This document shows, piece after piece, positions 1-10,623 of a DNA stretch of 64,000 nucleotides. The notes below the pieces were generated by a model. That model made no database searches and was not told the DNA's origin. It saw only the letters and a list, made by a program, of their open reading frames with translations. The stretch's first letter is position 1. Every line of letters starts with the position of its first letter. The stretch is from Portulaca oleracea. Lineage: Eukaryota; Streptophyta; Magnoliopsida; Caryophyllales; Portulacaceae. Where the stretch lies: positions 27,505,355 through 27,569,354 of the forward strand of contig CM055877.1 of assembly GCA_029582165.1 (NCBI GenBank). The letters run 5' to 3'. The position numbers and the translations under genes were made by a program.

Positions 1-727
1 CCTCCAACCAAATCTTGGGAGCATGATATGTTGATGTTGATATATGCATCTCTCCAAACAAACATGGTGTAGACACTAAAAAAATCAAAATAGCGTCAAA
101 AATTGTGGTCAGTCCAAATTAATTAATTTAATTTAATTAAGTGAAATTGGCTCAAGCTAGTTAATAAGACAAAGCTTGACGACTGCCAAGTCAAAGTCAA
201 ATCGACTACCAAGTCAAGACCCAAAGTGACTATTAAGTCAAAGTTAAATGGACTGTCAAGTCAACCCAAACCTAAGGCCCGGACAACGACCCAAAAAGGC
301 TACCAAGTCAAAGTCAAATGGATTGTCAAGTCAACCTAATTCTAAGGCCCGGACAACGACTCAAAAAGGCTAGTAAGCCAAAGCTCCAAAGAGAGATCAA
401 GTCCATTCCCTATAAATAGGACTCTACCTCTTCTCATTAAAGGGATTAAAAAAAAAACTCTCAAGAATACTCTCTCTAGAATTAAACAACAAACACTACA
501 TTATGTGTCGTTGTTCTAGAGATTCAACACAAACTTGATCGAGATTCAAGCCGCATCGGCCCTCCTTCAAGAAGACGACAGAGATCGAATCAGAGGATTT
601 TTTGTTTGTTCATCTTGTAACAAATATTATAGAGATTGTACCCAAATTCTTTGAAATCAATAAAAATTATATTTGTCCATTATTTTCTTGTCTTTATTTA
701 TTTTAGACTCGAAAATTTGTGGTTACA
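1..727 (+). mobile_element. Partial LTR (5' LTR, right part) of a Ty3/gypsy element
   Basis: This looks like the 3' part of a long terminal repeat. A TATA box (TATAAATAG, 411-419) is followed by a U5-like AT-rich stretch. The LTR ends in TTACA at 723-727, five bases before a primer-site-like sequence and upstream of a gag reading frame. The left end lies outside the window or is not recognisable. The LTR body is rich in the motif CAAGTCAA. The order LTR, primer site, gag on the plus strand supports the call. The lineage (possibly Tat-like) is inference. Confidence 0.6.
231..370 (+). repeat. Two tandem copies of a 70-bp unit inside the LTR
   Basis: Unit 1 (231-300) and unit 2 (301-370) are the same length and differ at only a few positions. 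Each contains AAATGGA, TGTCAAGTCAAC, AAGGCCCGGACAACGAC and an AAAAAGGC end. They lie just upstream of the TATA box, where LTR enhancer repeats are often duplicated. A regulatory role is inference. Confidence 0.8.
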
Positions 728-732
728 AATTT

Positions 733-751
733 TGGCACGCTCGGTGGGACC
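733..751 (+). other. Putative tRNA primer binding site of the Ty3 element
   Basis: The sequence begins TGGCACGCTCGGTGGGAC and lies five bases after the LTR end (TTACA, 723-727). Plant LTR elements start minus-strand synthesis at such sites, which begin with TGG to pair with the tRNA CCA end. I could not assign the tRNA with certainty. Confidence 0.5.
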
Positions 752-820
752 ATCTCTACCTCTCATCTCCATCTCTGAAATGAAGACTTTCAAGAATCTC
801 TCCACGAATAAGACAAGGCT

Positions 821-2156
821 ATGAAGACTTCAACCAATCTACCTCCCAAGGAAGAGTTCGCAACAAATGTGAAGATGAACCACAAGGTTACTAGCATGAC
901 AAGGAAAATTCATGGTAGAACAAGGTCATCTGGTGTTGTTACCATGTCAGTCATGGTTACAGGAGTTGTGACTATAGAAGAAGAAATGGCTAACATAAAA
1001 GCCATGTTGCAGAAACTTACTCAAGAGAGTGAAGAGAAGGACGCGCAAATCAAGCGTCAAGATAGAAAGATTGCTAAGTTGGAGAAGAAGTTAAAGCAAC
1101 GACCAGCAAAGTCCCTCAATAAATATTCAGATGTAGAGGGAGAAAACGAATCTAGTGAAAGTAAGGCCGAGAGTGACATGTCTAAGAAGGGCGTCAAGCC
1201 ATTATCAACGACAATCTCAATGACTGTTGAAGAAATCCAAAGTTTGATCGCAAAGGCACTCAAGGATCAATTAGGAGAAGCTTCACCAAGAACTCACAGA
1301 TACACTAGGCCATACACTAAGAGAATCAACACTCTTCGTATGCCACATGGTTACCAACCTCCCAAATTTCATCAATTCGATGGAATGGTAACCCAAAGCA
1401 GCATGTCGCGCACTTTGTGGAGACATGCAACAATGCTGGCTTAAATGGAGATCTCTTAGTCAAGCAATTTGTGCGCTCCTTAAAAGGAACCGCATTTAAA
1501 TGGTATACCAACTTGCATCTGGGTCCATCGATAGTTGGGGGCAAATGGAGGAGGAGTTTCTAAATCGTTTCTACAGCACAAGTCGTGTCGTTAGCATGAC
1601 AGAGTTGACTAATGTCAAACAATGGGATGACGAGCCAGTAGTTGACTACATCAACCGTTGGCGTGCTCTTTCCCTAATGTGCAAGGATCGTCTGTCAGAA
1701 ACCTCTGCGGTCGACATGTGCGCTCGAGGAATGGATTGGAACATACTCTATGCCTTGCAAGTAAAGAAGCCTAAGAGTTTTCAAGACTTGGTGACACAAG
1801 CTCATGACATGGAGTTTACGATTGCCAACCATGGAAAACATTCTAACAATAGTGTGTCCACAACTGCTTACGAAGACATGCCAAGAAGAGACCCTATGAT
1901 TGAAGATGACTACTGTTTTTCTGACTCTGATGCACCAGAAATGTTGCACAAACTCCTTGAGAAGGAACTCATAGAACTCCCTGAGCCGAAACGCCTTGAA
2001 GAAGTAGGAAAAGTGAGAAATCCTAAGTATTGTAAGTATCATAGGATTGTCATCCACCCACTAGAGAAATGTAGAGCATTCAAAGAGAAAGTCATGCAGC
2101 TAGTGAAGGAAGGGAAAATCACACTAGATAAAGAAGACACTGACGAGTTTGGCTAG
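821..2156 (+). pseudogene. Ty3/gypsy gag, broken by two frameshifts
   Basis: This is the capsid-domain protein of a Ty3/gypsy retrotransposon. The frame opens at 821 with a Lys/Glu-rich, probably coiled-coil region (residues about 45-95). The retrotransposon gag core follows: HQFDG, then QHVAHFVETCNNAG, VRSLKGTAFKWY, EEFLNRFYS and YINRWR. These parts lie in three different frames. The shift from frame 2 to frame 1 is near 1385 and the shift from frame 1 to frame 0 is near 1517-1523. Each fits the loss of one base. The last piece (1500-2156) ends in a Cys/His segment (CKYHR...HPLEKC). No protease or pol follows, because a different LTR starts at 2435. The copy cannot make a full protein. Confidence 0.85.
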
Positions 2157-2161
2157 ATGCG

Positions 2162-2434
2162 ATGTGCGCAAAGAGAAAGGGCATCCTAGGGGGCAAAGAA
2201 CAGTCACCTAAAAGAAAAAGATACTCAAGAAACAAAAACTTTCAAGTGATCGTCATAGACTTCCAAGTCATCATCAAAAAAAAAAAAAAAAACTCCCAAG
2301 TACACAAGGACTTCCAAGTCACCACCAATGACTCTCAAGTCAATCTCATCAAGAGACTCCCAAGTTGACACACAAGACTCACAAGTCTATTAAATGACCA
2401 AAGACTTCCAAGTCACCACCAATGACTCCCAAGT
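2162..2434 (+). repeat. Short CAAGT-type repeats after gag
   Basis: Variants of CTTCCAAGTCACCACCAATG and ACTCCCAAGT recur every 15-30 bases. An A-run sits at 2277-2292. The same CAAGTCA motif fills the LTR at 180-370, so the two ends of the element share a low-complexity motif. The frame at 2162-2368 is made of this repeat and is not a credible gene. Confidence 0.7.
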
Positions 2435-5383
2435 TGTAACAACCCGCCCCAAAACCATGATTAATTAAATACAAATTACCGTAATTATTTAAATTATGTT
2501 ATAAATTATTCGCGTTTACCTTTATTTATTTATTCATTTACTTATATATTTATTGTTATCGGTGTCAAGTCTCGTGCAGGAGATGGCTAAGGTGCCGAAT
2601 TATCGGCTTAAAAATTTACTTTACATATTCATTCAATGAGTTAAAGTATTTCAGGTTATACGATTTATGTTATAAATTTATTTACCGAGGATCAGTTGAA
2701 TATTTTATGTCTCATTTTATGTATTTTAGCATCTCAATTTTAATCCTTTTTAATCACATTTCCTTTATATAATTTCAAGTGCTAATTTTACTCATATTAT
2801 TTTATTTAATCCAAGTTCTAATTTATTTTACCAAGTTGTTACCAATTTATTACTCCTAAATTTTATTCTCTACAAACCTCACTATTTCAACTTACTAATT
2901 ACAATTCTTATTTATTTGACCTAAATTTTATCATCCTATTATTTTATCTAGTGTTTATTTTACTAAATTGTTGTCCTAAGCTAGTTAATTAGAGGGAGTA
3001 TATAGTGGTAGTTTTAGTTAGAAGGGTCATTTATCATTCTAATTCAAACACCCAAACATCCTCAATCTCTCTCTACCCTCTCTTCCTCCCTGTTCTGGCC
3101 GAGGCACCAGCCACCACCACCGGCGTTTTCCGGTCGCCGGAGCTTCTCGCCGCCGCCGGCCACCCTCCCCTCTCTCTTGTGTTTTCATCAATTTTTAACC
3201 TTAAGGGTAATGTCTCAAACCCCCAATTTCAATTCTTTCAAACCCTAATCTGAATTTCATGTTTTATATATGTTTCTTTTGTAATTTCTATCTATTTTAC
3301 TCTCTTTTAGCATAAATTCCAAGTTATAATTGTTTTGGTTAAGTTAGGGTTTGAGTTTGGAGTATATGCATGTGTATTTGGATGAGTTCTTGAGGTTTTC
3401 TTGTTGAATTCTTGATGGATAGTGTTATAATCTTGATGCATGTAAGATTCTTGAAAAGTTTCTGAGTATTAAGGGCTGATTATGTATGTTTAGGTTGTTA
3501 TTAAAGTGTTATTATGTTTAATTTGGGTAAATTAAAGAGATTTTAGTGAAAGAATATCAAAGTATGATGTGGGGATGAATTGCATGTTGAATTTATGGAT
3601 GCATGTGAGATTTAAGCTCTTTGATGAGTTAACTTTCAAGGTTTATTTCTGGAAATATGATGGAGTATAGCCAAAGTGAGATTTAGTTGAGAATTATTGT
3701 CAATTAAGGGCCAAAATTACCATTGGAGCTGAGTTTAAAAGCAAAATAGTTTCTGTCCAACTTCTGGAAATTTACAGAGGCTCAAAAGTTAGATTTTAGG
3801 CCAAATTTTTACTCCATAAGATAGCCCAAGGTGTTAGCTAACCATAGGCTTTGGAATTTCTAAATTCCGACTTGTATAGGCCGAGTTATGGCCAAAACCG
3901 TAACGTCACGTTTCGGAATACGTTTCTGGAAGTCAGTAGCTTAAGGTCTGTTTTTCGTCCCTTTGAAGAACTTTCTAGTTTTTGTGGTAAACATGAAAGT
4001 TTTAGGTCGCATTGCAAGCTTTCCAGAAAGGTATGGTTTGTAGTTATCCGATATCGGGAGTGTGAGTTATGAGCCCGGAAAGAAGGGCTGTCCATCTTGA
4101 AGTTTCTGCCCAGTTTATTCCTTATTAAATTCCATCTTTGGAGCCCTAAACCAATATCAATAGAGGATTTTAAGCATTGATAAGTTATGGTTATATGTTC
4201 TAATCCTATATTATGATTTTAAGGTTGAAAAGTATGGTTTGGAAGCCTAAGTATATCCTAAGGTCATCATTCCAAGGGTTTATGAATCTAACACAAGTTA
4301 TAAGTTTTCTCCTCATGGATTTTAGCTTAAAAGCCCTTTATTATTGATCTAGCTAAGATTTCTCATCTAGCTTTATAACCTCCAAGCCCTAAGTAGCTTC
4401 AAGTCTTTTGCCCTCTAAAGTACCAACTTAAGCTTGCCTCTCAATCACGTTCGAAAACCCATACCCCATGAATCATTCTCACTTCATTTTTAATCTCATT
4501 ATCACGTCTTCGCATCATCTTTAAGTCCACGATTTCCATTCTAACCTTCAATATTTAAGTCCCATTCTTCATCAATTTAAGCTACCTTTCCAAGATTCAA
4601 GTTCCATCTTCTTAATTCACCTTTCTACGTCAATATTTTCATATAAATTCGACCCGGAGTTCTTAATTATCCGAACCCAGTTTCTGTCCGGGCCCCTTTT
4701 GGAGCCCTCCCTCTCATTTTTACCCTCTGGTTCTGTTGACAAAGTTGTAGATTATGATTTTCCCTATTCCAGGATGTACTCATTTACTTCACTCCGATTT
4801 TCCTAACTCAAGTTACGCTATAATCTTTATTTTTATACAACCTGAAATTTGCTCCCTAAGTTATTTCATTTATATGTACCAAAGTTTCTAAACCTTTGAA
4901 ACTAACTAAGAACCTTAATCGGTTCTTCATTTTCCATTACTCTTATCCTAGTTGACAAGTCACCAAAGCCATCTCAAAGCCGAGACGCACTGCCAAGGTC
5001 TTTATCATCTCAAGGTACGCGAATTGTCCAACTTTTATATCTAATCATGTTCATGGTTCATTATATTCCTACCATGTCAAGTTTTATGTTTTATGATATC
5101 ATTGTATTCAAAAGTGGACCCATTTTATGTATTCTATGTTTTATGTTCTAGCTAGTTACGTGAAGTGCTAGCCTTTTAGATGCTCCTGATCAGAGTGTCC
5201 TAGACCTGGCCAGTGTCGACTGCTCAGCAGTCATCCAATCCAAATCTAAATCGATTTGGGCATGCGCGTGTGTGAGGTGCTTGCACCGATCATAAGGGTT
5301 CCACGTATTTTTTCTATCTCTCTTTATTCTACAACATTTACTCATGTATATGTATATGTTCATGTTTTATATGTTAAAGCCCA
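2435..5383 (+). mobile_element. Truncated long LTR of a Tekay/Del-like Ty3 chromovirus (copy A)
   Basis: It starts TGTAACAACCCGCCCC, right after the CAAGT repeats. It matches the LTR at 54901-58439 block by block in the same order. Shared blocks include AGCCCAAGGTGTTAGCTAAC (3825-3845 against about 56350), GCAAGCTTTCCAGAAAGG (4012-4030), GATTTTCCCTATT (4756-4770), and GTGAAGTGCTAGCC with CTCCTGATCAGAGTG (5160-5200). The match stops near 5383. About the last 490 bp of the other copy, including the ACTGAGTGTTTCCCC region and the TACA end, are missing. A GC-rich CCGCCGG segment at 3110-3170 is equivalent to 55620-55700. No matching duplication was found on the right, so this is a truncated remnant, not a clean solo LTR. 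Confidence 0.8.
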
Positions 5384-7575
5384 GTAAACCTCTTATGCAA
5401 AATGTAGACTCAAGAAAAAAGATTGGTTTAGAAATCACAAGGCCGAGCCCCCTAAGGATCTTTGAGAGTTCCTTAGGCTCATGCCCTATATGACGGCAAA
5501 ACTACGCCATAAGGATGATTAGACACGATAAGGAGTCTATTTACCTACAAATCTATGAGAACCCATACGACCTAAATAACCTATATAACCCAAATCAACC
5601 ACCCTAGACACAAAGTATATTCACTCATGTAAATGATGACCATGCTAGCCATGCTACATCTATTTAGGCATCATATGGTCGAACTCTCCAAGGATCCTTG
5701 TTGATTCCTTGGACTCAAACCATTTATGAGGCCTAAACAAGTGTTCTAAGGCTGTTATAAAAGTGTTGGATGGTGGGATTCGGTGTTGCTTGAGTTTGAA
5801 AGATGAAGGAGGATGATTTCAGACCAAGAAAAGAACATGGTACCCGATATGGACATGGAATAAAGGAAATTGGAGCATATTGGCAATTATGGGAGAAATG
5901 ATTGAGGATTGCTTGACTTGAGTCAATAACACAATAATAGAGTAAATGAAGAACTTGAAGAATGTGGAGAAAACTTGCAAACAAACTTCAATAATTGATC
6001 AATCCAGTAGCAAACACCATAAAGCACCGTAGAGCACCATATATATGAACTTAGGATATAAATTTAATCACCACCCAAGAGCTAGACATCCCACCATGAT
6101 TTTGATAAAGATTGTTCACCACAAAATCAATAAAGGAATGACTTAAAGCACCACTAAATCATTCAAAGTTTGGATAAAGTAATAAGATTTTGGAGAGAGT
6201 TTGAGTTGGTCTCAAAGTTACCATTCATTAATCATCAAAAGTTGTCATCTTTCTTCCCTAAGCCAGATTATAAGGCAATAGGGGCTGGAGCTTTCCTCAA
6301 GAAAGATACAACTCAAATCCAATGGTTAAAATCAACCCAAGAGATTACATCCAAAGGCTAGGATTTACCCAAGCAAAATGACCAGACTTAGGGGCAATCA
6401 GTTATACTTTAGTGGCAGTACAAGGGTGATTACATGGGGGATTAAAGATATCAAAGACGAATTAGAAAATTTCGAAAATCAACCGAACAGCAGGTGGCAC
6501 GATCGTGTCATCTTCAAAAACTTGCCTAGGAACCCTAAAATCTCCCATCAAGCAAAGATGGCGCAATCGTGTCATCTTTGAATTCCTTCCTCCAGCCCTT
6601 GAAGATACAACTAGGGCACGATCGTGCAACCTCCCAACATGATCGTGGCCACGCTTTTAGAGAGGTTGCACGATCGTGCAGGATCCTGCGCAATCGACAC
6701 CCTGCCTTGCTCCAAAAATTGGCTTGCTTTAGAGGTCAGCACAATCGTGCAGGAAAATTGCATGATTATGCAGTTGGTTGGAAAAAATTCACTTCTCCTT
6801 TGCTTCTTTTCTCCACGCCCAAACTCAAGTACCCTTTCCACCATTGTGATTAGAGATAAAAGTCGACATAACCCCACTTATGAGCATCGACACCGAGCTC
6901 TACATACAGGGTCTCATGGTCAACACCACCATTTATCAAATGGGGATGAGTTGCCTTATTTGTGCCAAAAGGAGCCTTGAGAGCCTTAGGAGACTTATGA
7001 ATGGTCTCGTTGAGGGCCACGAACTCTATCCCTTGGTCTGGGATCCTCCTTGATGTGCTTCCCAACCTGTTCTTGAATGGAAAGGACTCATCTATTCCTT
7101 TGGGATCCCGAGAAGGCGAGTCGCTCAAAATTTGGATTTGACGGGTCCCATCCAGATATACTCCAATTACGGGACACAAGAAGTTGGTTATGGCTATACG
7201 AGGCCTAGCCCAACCAGGAACCTGCAATGAACCTAAGGCTTATCCAATGTATATAGGCCAAATTTGTATTCCCAACTTAACCATGTAAATGTAAACTTTA
7301 TTTTTTTAAACTAAGTATTAAGGCACTTTCAGTTCGGGGTTCAAGCACATAAGTATATATTGTGCATTCCAACCTAGATTATGGCTCTATGTATAAAGAG
7401 TTTAATCGTCAGGTTAACGTTACCTCTACCTCGTGTCCCGTGCATTTCATCTTCCATGGGGTGCATGGCAAGATAAGAATGTCTGAGTTGCTCCCTTGGC
7501 CCACAAGCCTAAAGAATGGTGCACGAGTTGGAAAACAACTACCTGCTTGGTGATCAAGGTCTAAGTGGGTCAGCC
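5384..7575. other. No gene recognised; decayed repeat-like DNA
   Basis: Short frames here (for example 6170-6361 plus and 6850-7227 minus) match no family I know and lack support. A pair of related stretches occurs near 5440-5490 and 5680-5715: CCTAAGGATCTTTGAGAG with TTCCTTAGGCTCA, and CCAAGGATCCTTGTTGAT with TCCTTGGACTCAAA. The region probably contains old LTR-retroelement noncoding sequence, judging by the CACGATCGTG motif cluster listed separately. Confidence 0.5.
6495..6780. repeat. Cluster of imperfect palindromes around CACGATCGTG
   Basis: The motif GCACGATCGTG, or close variants, occurs at about 6497, 6561, 6617, 6638, 6669, 6692 and 6738. Spacers are unequal, so this is not a tandem array. 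Short palindromes of this type (here CGATCG; at 9294-9371 ACACGGTCCGTGTT; at 47130-47440 CGCGCCCGTGA-like) are common in plant LTR sequences. I read this as part of a decayed LTR. Confidence 0.6.
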
Positions 7576-8820
7576 TAGACCTATCAAATGGGTCGTTCGT
7601 TTTGGGTTTGGGTCAAACATACTTCGGTTCAGGTAAGTTATGGGTGAGAGGCCTTCGGGTTGGGTTGATCTCGGGTGCAGGTTGACTTCGGGTGAACCTA
7701 TATTCAGTTCGGTTTGGATTGATTCGGCTTAACTTCAGGTGAGGATCTTTCCGGTGCGGTCGGTTCAATTCGAGTATAGTTCGGGTCAGTTTAAGTTTGG
7801 ATAATGGTCGCGGGTCTATTCTAGATCAGGTGTACATTGGGTTGGGTTTTATTCGAGTCGGGTAGTGTTCGAATCAGGTTGCATTTGGGTAGGGTAACAT
7901 TGGGTATTTGGGCCTAAACTACTCAAAAATCTTGAGTTAAGATCTTAGATATAAACCAACTGACAGTGACAAAATTGAATATCCAACCCATGTCTAAACT
8001 GACAAAAAGTTTGACCCTTGATTTATTAATTACCTGATTAATTGATTTACATGGTTATACAAGAATGAGAGAAATTTGACCCATGATTTATGAGTGTCCT
8101 AGCAAATCAAAATTTTACTGATTCTGAATACTTTGAAAATATTCAATTTTTTGCCAAGAAATATTTTATATGTCAAGAAATATATTAAGAACCTATGAAA
8201 TATATAGCCATGGAGTAAAACATTCAATAATATGAAATGCAAACAAAGGGTAAACATAGGAAGAAAATGAATTTAGAGTTGACATTGTTTATTTTTTTTG
8301 GAGTAATTATTTTGTGTGTACGGTTTACTACTATTTAGGTGAAAACGCAAAAATTCCAATGTCAACCATATACGAATAGTCTTACGATTATCACATTGAA
8401 TTAAGACAAGATTAACATTTGCATATTTATCTATCTATATACTATAATGCAAAATACACTAATAAGAAATTGTAGCATTTTATTTGGGATTGCATGGATT
8501 ATGTTTAGACTGTTTGACAATTCTCATAGCTAGCTTGTGTCACTTTGGGCAAATTTCATTACTATTATATCCATTCACATTAAGAATAACTTTAAATTAA
8601 TTCAAAGTAAAGTTTGCTTCGTTAAAGTTTAGGTTGGGTCATTTTGGTTTAGGGTTGGTCCCGGTATGAATTGGATTGGTTTGAAATCGTATATGATCGG
8701 TTCAGATTTGAGTTATTCTAGTTTGAATACCTTTGGGCCGGGTCTTTACGATTGATGGCAAGGATTTGGTTCGGTTCAGTTCAGTTATGGTTCAGGTCAT
8801 TCGAGTGTCAGTTTATTAAG

Positions 8821-9605
8821 TGTTAGGGTTTAGGTTATCTAAATCCTAAACAGACACAGATTAATTGGCAGAATATTATAACAGTTATAAACAATTAATC
8901 AAACAACTGCAGAGGCTTTAGTAATTATACCTGATTGCTAATTATTTGAAGAAGAGGTTGACCTTCCAGATTCCAATGCTGAAATCCTCTACTGAAAAGT
9001 CCACGCAGCACTCTGGGAACCCGATTGCTAGATCGACCCGATCGAGACGAATCTCAATCTAAGATGTATGTAAGATTGTTTCGGGAAACAGAGAATTTTT
9101 CCTGAAACTAGAACTGCAAACTAAAAGAGAGAGGAACTCAGGAAATCACCCTGGTATCTCTCTAAGAGTCTTAAGCAGTTGGTGTGGAATAATCTCTCCC
9201 AGAGACCCCTTTATATAGTATTTAGAAAACCAAGGGAAAGGGTTCAAAAACCCTAAAGGGCCGAATTAAAACGACGGCGCGTTTTCTGGGCCCAACACGG
9301 TCCGTGTTGAAACAACACGGTCCGTGTTGGGTCACCGCGACCCGTGTTGAACCCAATTCGGTCCGTGTTGGGCTGATTTCTCAAAGAAATCAATTCCCAA
9401 CTTTTCTAAACTTGATACAATATCAATTAGGCTACATACATTGTTCCAGGGCACTGACTTGTGTGACCCAGTAGGACCAAGTAATATAGTTGTAATTAAA
9501 CATATTTAATTACTAATTATAGAGGTCTCTAGCAAGACATATAATTACTATATCACTTTGGTTTAAACTCCGTGTATATCGAACATTGTCGGGACATTCC
9601 CAACA
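8821..9605 (-). mobile_element. Solo LTR (785 bp), 5-bp duplication TTAAG
   Basis: The ends are TGTTAGGG and TTCCCAACA, with TTAAG on both sides (8816-8820 and 9606-9610). No internal domain is left, so LTR-LTR recombination is the likely origin. Read on the minus strand it has a TATA box (CTATATAAAGG, about 9207-9217), then a plausible R/U5 region. The U3 carries ACACGG-type palindromes at 9294-9371. It is probably of the copia type, by TG...CA ends and size, but the superfamily is inference. Confidence 0.85.
9294..9371. repeat. Four ACACGG/CCGTGTT palindrome units
   Basis: Within the solo LTR, CAACACGGTCCGTGTTG occurs twice (9293-9309 and about 9314-9330), followed by two diverged units (GCGACCCGTGTTGAAC and TTCGGTCCGTGTTGGG). 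The unit is self-complementary around GGTCC. It lies upstream of the minus-strand TATA box, in U3, where it could form hairpins or bind a dimeric factor. That role is inference. Confidence 0.75.
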
Positions 9606-9686
9606 TTAAGTTCATGAGAAGTTTTGGGTTCAATCCAGTTTTGATGTAGGTCATTTCCGGTGGGGGTCGTTTCAGTTCATAATAGG

Positions 9687-10623
9687 TGTTAGAGCCCTTG
9701 AGGGGGGGTGAATAGGTTTGATACAGAGTTCTTCACATATAAACATAAATACATTAATGACACTTGAATGAACTGAATAATACTTCTTTATTAGATAAAC
9801 GTTGAGGTACAATAGCAATAGAGGAGGTTAGAGAACTTAGCAGAATCAGGACGATGAGGTCCTTGATGACTGCTTACATGGACAGAAACTGAGATTCAGT
9901 TTCTGTTGAGGGGTCTCACAGACGAGGCTTGTGATGAGGGGCCTCACAGATGAGGCAGAGAGGAGGGGCCTCACAAACGAGGCTGCTTGTGATGAAGGGC
10001 CTCATAGATGAGGCAGAGAAGAGGGGCCTCACAGACAAGGCAGAGAGGAGGGACCTCACAAACGAGGTAGAGAAGAACATGGCAGATTACAATGGATATC
10101 AAACTCACAAAACCTTAGTACTTCAAGGCTTTGCCACACAACACCTTACCAACATAGTTGGCTACATAACTCACCAAGAACCTTGATTACACCTAACCAT
10201 AAATACCTTACTGACTACATTTCTCATCAATGATTCATTGGCTACACTCAGAAATCTCACCAGATTTCATACACTCGATTACTTGCTTGGAATCGACTAC
10301 TTCAAGGAGGAAGCTGGTGCCTTTTTATAGGCCTTGGATGTCATCAATAACGGTTACTTCTTCTTCCCTTGCATGGTTGATTCTTTCCATATTTATGTTG
10401 ATCTTCAATCTTCATTCTTTTTGGAAGCTCCAATCCTTATCTACCAAAATATATTCTGCAGAGTATACACCAAAAATAAGTCTATATAATCTTGAATATA
10501 TGCTAAGATTATTTAAGTGATTTTCCAGATACTTCCCTAATTTTTTGCTTTTTCAAACAAAACTCTCTGGGCATGGTTGAGGTCCTCAGCGGTAGTGGTG
10601 TTGAGGGCATCACAGTTTCTACA
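9687..10623 (+). mobile_element. Solo LTR (937 bp), 5-bp duplication ATAGG
   Basis: It begins TGTTAGAGCCCTTGAGGGGG and ends TTTCTACA. ATAGG lies on both sides (9682-9686 and 10624-10628). The start resembles LTRs of the SIRE/Maximus copia lineage (TGTTA...GGGGGGGTGAAT), and a TTTTTATAGG box lies at about 10321-10330. It is inserted into the same hAT element as the solo LTR at 8821. It contains a minisatellite at 9908-10071. Confidence 0.85.
9908..10071 (+). repeat. Minisatellite of GAGGGGCCTCACAGA(C/T)GAGG units
   Basis: About six imperfect units of 25-35 bp are built from GAGGGGCCTCACA, GA(C/T)GAGG and CAGAGA/CTTGTGAT. They lie in the 5' part (U3) of the solo LTR. The open frame across them (9950-10186) is a by-product of the repeat. 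Confidence 0.8.

Noticed and set aside
821..1444. A functional 207-aa protein
   Set aside because: The frame ends by frameshift inside the gag core. The downstream part of the same domain lies in other frames.
6495..6780. Possible CRISPR-like array from the repeated palindromes
   Set aside because: Spacers are unequal, repeats are imperfect and short, and the DNA is plant nuclear. No associated genes exist.
6850..7227. 125-codon minus-strand frame as a host gene
   Set aside because: No recognisable domain, no exon structure, and it lies in repeat-like DNA. Left as unsupported.
9950..10186. 78-codon frame across the minisatellite
   Set aside because: Its codons follow the repeat period, so the open frame comes from repetition in the LTR, not from a gene.
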